The notes under the pieces are model-generated. The model made no database searches. It saw only the letters and a program-made list of their open reading frames with translations, and had not been told where the DNA came from. Source: Phocaeicola coprocola DSM 17136 (GTDB taxonomy: Bacteria > Bacteroidota > Bacteroidia > Bacteroidales > Bacteroidaceae). Taken from it: a DNA stretch of 64,000 bases. Below are positions 62,887 to 64,000 of this stretch, piece after piece. Location: contig NZ_DS981505.1 in NCBI RefSeq assembly GCF_000154845.1, positions 62,001 through 126,000 of the forward strand. The letters run 5' to 3'. The position numbers and the translations under genes were made by a program. The stretch's first letter is position 1. Each line of letters begins with the position of its first letter.

Positions 62887-62940
62887 CTAAAGACAAAAAG
62901 AAAAATTATTTACCAGATTAAACGAATAAAAAAAATAGCA

Positions 62941-63720
62941 ATGAAAACATTTAGATTAATTGGAATAGCTTTATTCGCTATAGTAATGTGTGTGAATTTT
63001 GCTTCTTGTAGCAAAGATACTGATATACTCACTGATAATGAAATTATCGCTAAGTCCAAAAAACTTATAGGGATGAAAGAAACGGAAGGTGATAATACAT
63101 ATATTTGGGAGTTTTCGTATGATTCAGAAGGAAAACTTTCGTCTATTATATATTCATTTGATTTATATGGTGGTAGTAATAGACAGCAGCAAGTAACTCA
63201 TTATACTTGGCGTAGCTTCACTATTATTGCTGAAAGTGATTATCAAACTCGAACCTACACGCTTGATGAGAATAACCTAGTAAAAACAATTCGTAGCGAT
63301 AAAGAAACAGATTGGAGCAATGCACAATTCTCATACAATTCATCTAATCAATTGTTAGTGGCAGATAATGGTACTTATTCCAATAAATATACTTGGGAGA
63401 ATGATGAAATATCAAAAATTAATTCAAATGATTCTTATTCAAATATCATATATAGTGGAAAAACCTGTAAAGGATATTTCCCTTTATACAATTATTATGA
63501 TGATATTTTTTATGCTCATCCCGAATTAATAGGTTTACGTAATTTACAATTACCAGAACGAGAGTTCTATAAATACAAAGACAGCCAAATAGAATTTGAA
63601 TATAGTTATATATTTGATGAAGATGGATATGTGGAAAGTTGTACAATGGTAAGGACTGAAAAGAATCTATCGAATAATTCTAATACAAGTACAACCATTT
63701 TTACTTTCAAATGGGAATAG
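62941..63720 (+). CDS. DUF4595-like beta-rich lipoprotein
   Basis: 259 residues with signal peptide ending FASCSKD. The body is made of YD-like strands with regular W/Y residues (NTYIWEFSYDSEGKLSSIIY; RTYTLDENNLVKTIRSDKE; SNKYTWENDEISKINSNDS), the pattern of DUF4595-type domains in Bacteroidota lipoproteins. Surface or periplasmic location is likely; function unknown. A terminator follows 22 bp past the stop. Confidence 0.65.
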   Translation: MKTFRLIGIALFAIVMCVNFASCSKDTDILTDNEIIAKSKKLIGMKETEGDNTYIWEFSYDSEGKLSSIIYSFDLYGGSNRQQQVTHYTWRSFTIIAESDYQTRTYTLDENNLVKTIRSDKETDWSNAQFSYNSSNQLLVADNGTYSNKYTWENDEISKINSNDSYSNIIYSGKTCKGYFPLYNYYDDIFYAHPELIGLRNLQLPEREFYKYKDSQIEFEYSYIFDEDGYVESCTMVRTEKNLSNNSNTSTTIFTFKWE

Positions 63721-63742
63721 TCTTGTGAACCATAACTAACAC

Positions 63743-63784
63743 AAAAGCCAACCTACCCAATCATACGGATAAGTTGGCTTTTTC
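63743..63784 (+). terminator. Terminator of the lipoprotein pair
   Basis: AAAAGCCAAC (63743-63752) pairs with GTTGGCTTTT (63773-63782) and is followed by further Ts. Between 63785 and 64000 I see no gene. Confidence 0.75.
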
Positions 63785-63849
63785 AGTTCTAGAAAGTGTC
63801 GCTTAGTAAAACAAATTAGAACTATTTGACACTATGATTAACTCTTCGC

Positions 63850-63868
63850 GTAAACCACAACGTCAACC
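63850..63868 (+). repeat. Degenerate arm-like repeat pair
   Basis: GTAAACC at 63850 and GTCAACC at 63862, spaced 12 bp like the att arm pairs at 40318 and 61342. It may mark the far edge of an older element, but no third copy of the tRNA repeat was found nearby. Confidence 0.25.
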
Positions 63869-64000
63869 GTATTTGATAACTCCACATAAAACCTGAGTAA
63901 TTCGCTGGCTAAATATAAATTGGGGTCAGTAGAAATTTAGTGGGGATACGCATATAGCTTCGCAATGCGGAATAAAAAGAACTTCTTATCAGCTACTCCT

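Noticed and set aside
61423..63900. A complete second element ending at the arm-like pair at 63850
   Set aside because: No third copy of the tRNA repeat was found, and the segment contains what looks like a core-type RNA gene.

Overview
The window looks like a gut Bacteroidales chromosome, most likely Bacteroides or Phocaeicola. The grounds are SusC/SusD pairs, a hybrid two-component system, FimB/Mfa2-type pilus genes, BACON lipoproteins, and promoters with the Bacteroidota -33 TTTG / -7 TAnnTTTG consensus instead of sigma70 boxes. Everything here is read by eye from sequence; family names are recognised from motifs, not from searches.

Layout. (1) 1-9700: a glycan-utilisation locus on the minus strand with a GH3 beta-glucosidase (cut by the window edge), SusD, SusC and a membrane-anchored DUF6377/HTH regulator, then a sugar nucleotidyltransferase. 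(2) 9800-16750: tamB and tamL on the plus strand, an envelope-assembly pair. (3) 16867-28905: a type V (FimA/Mfa1-like) pilus operon on the minus strand. In transcription order it carries DUF3575, DUF3868/OmpA-TPR, the Mfa2-type anchor, the major fimbrillin, a 1448-residue adhesin-like lipoprotein and two more fimbrillin-like subunits; an AraC regulator lies just upstream. (4) 30175-40036: a hybrid two-component system, what looks like an ORF-less group II intron placed directly behind a terminator, a large outer-membrane beta-barrel protein, a small membrane protein and aroB.

(5) 40145-61472: tRNA-Pro(GGG) carrying an integrated island of about 21.2 kb. The 3' half of the tRNA and its terminator are duplicated at the far end (attL 40176, attR 61423). 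A paired arm-like repeat (TGTAAACC twice, 12 bp apart) lies just inside each end. The island holds a tyrosine recombinase, a membrane-anchored AAA ATPase, a divergent SF2 helicase, a BT4734-type primase-like protein, a three-gene unknown operon, a two-gene lipoprotein cargo (BACON protein plus LRR-M64 peptidase), a serine recombinase, a Sak3-type annealing protein with a PD-(D/E)XK nuclease, a DUF3871 protein, many small translationally coupled genes and a HigB/HigA-like toxin-antitoxin pair at the right end. I see no relaxase or conjugation gene, so its transfer route is unknown.

(6) 61473-64000: scars of an earlier element at the same tRNA (a chimeric integrase pseudogene behind three 12-bp-phased repeats), then a strong promoter followed by a long nested hairpin that looks like a structured RNA of 6S type, then two lipoproteins.

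The observations I rank highest are the ORF-less group II intron, the 13-bp inverted repeats bracketing the only consensus promoter upstream of the island's lipoprotein/peptidase cargo, the candidate 6S-like RNA, and the phased att-arm repeats showing successive use of one tRNA.
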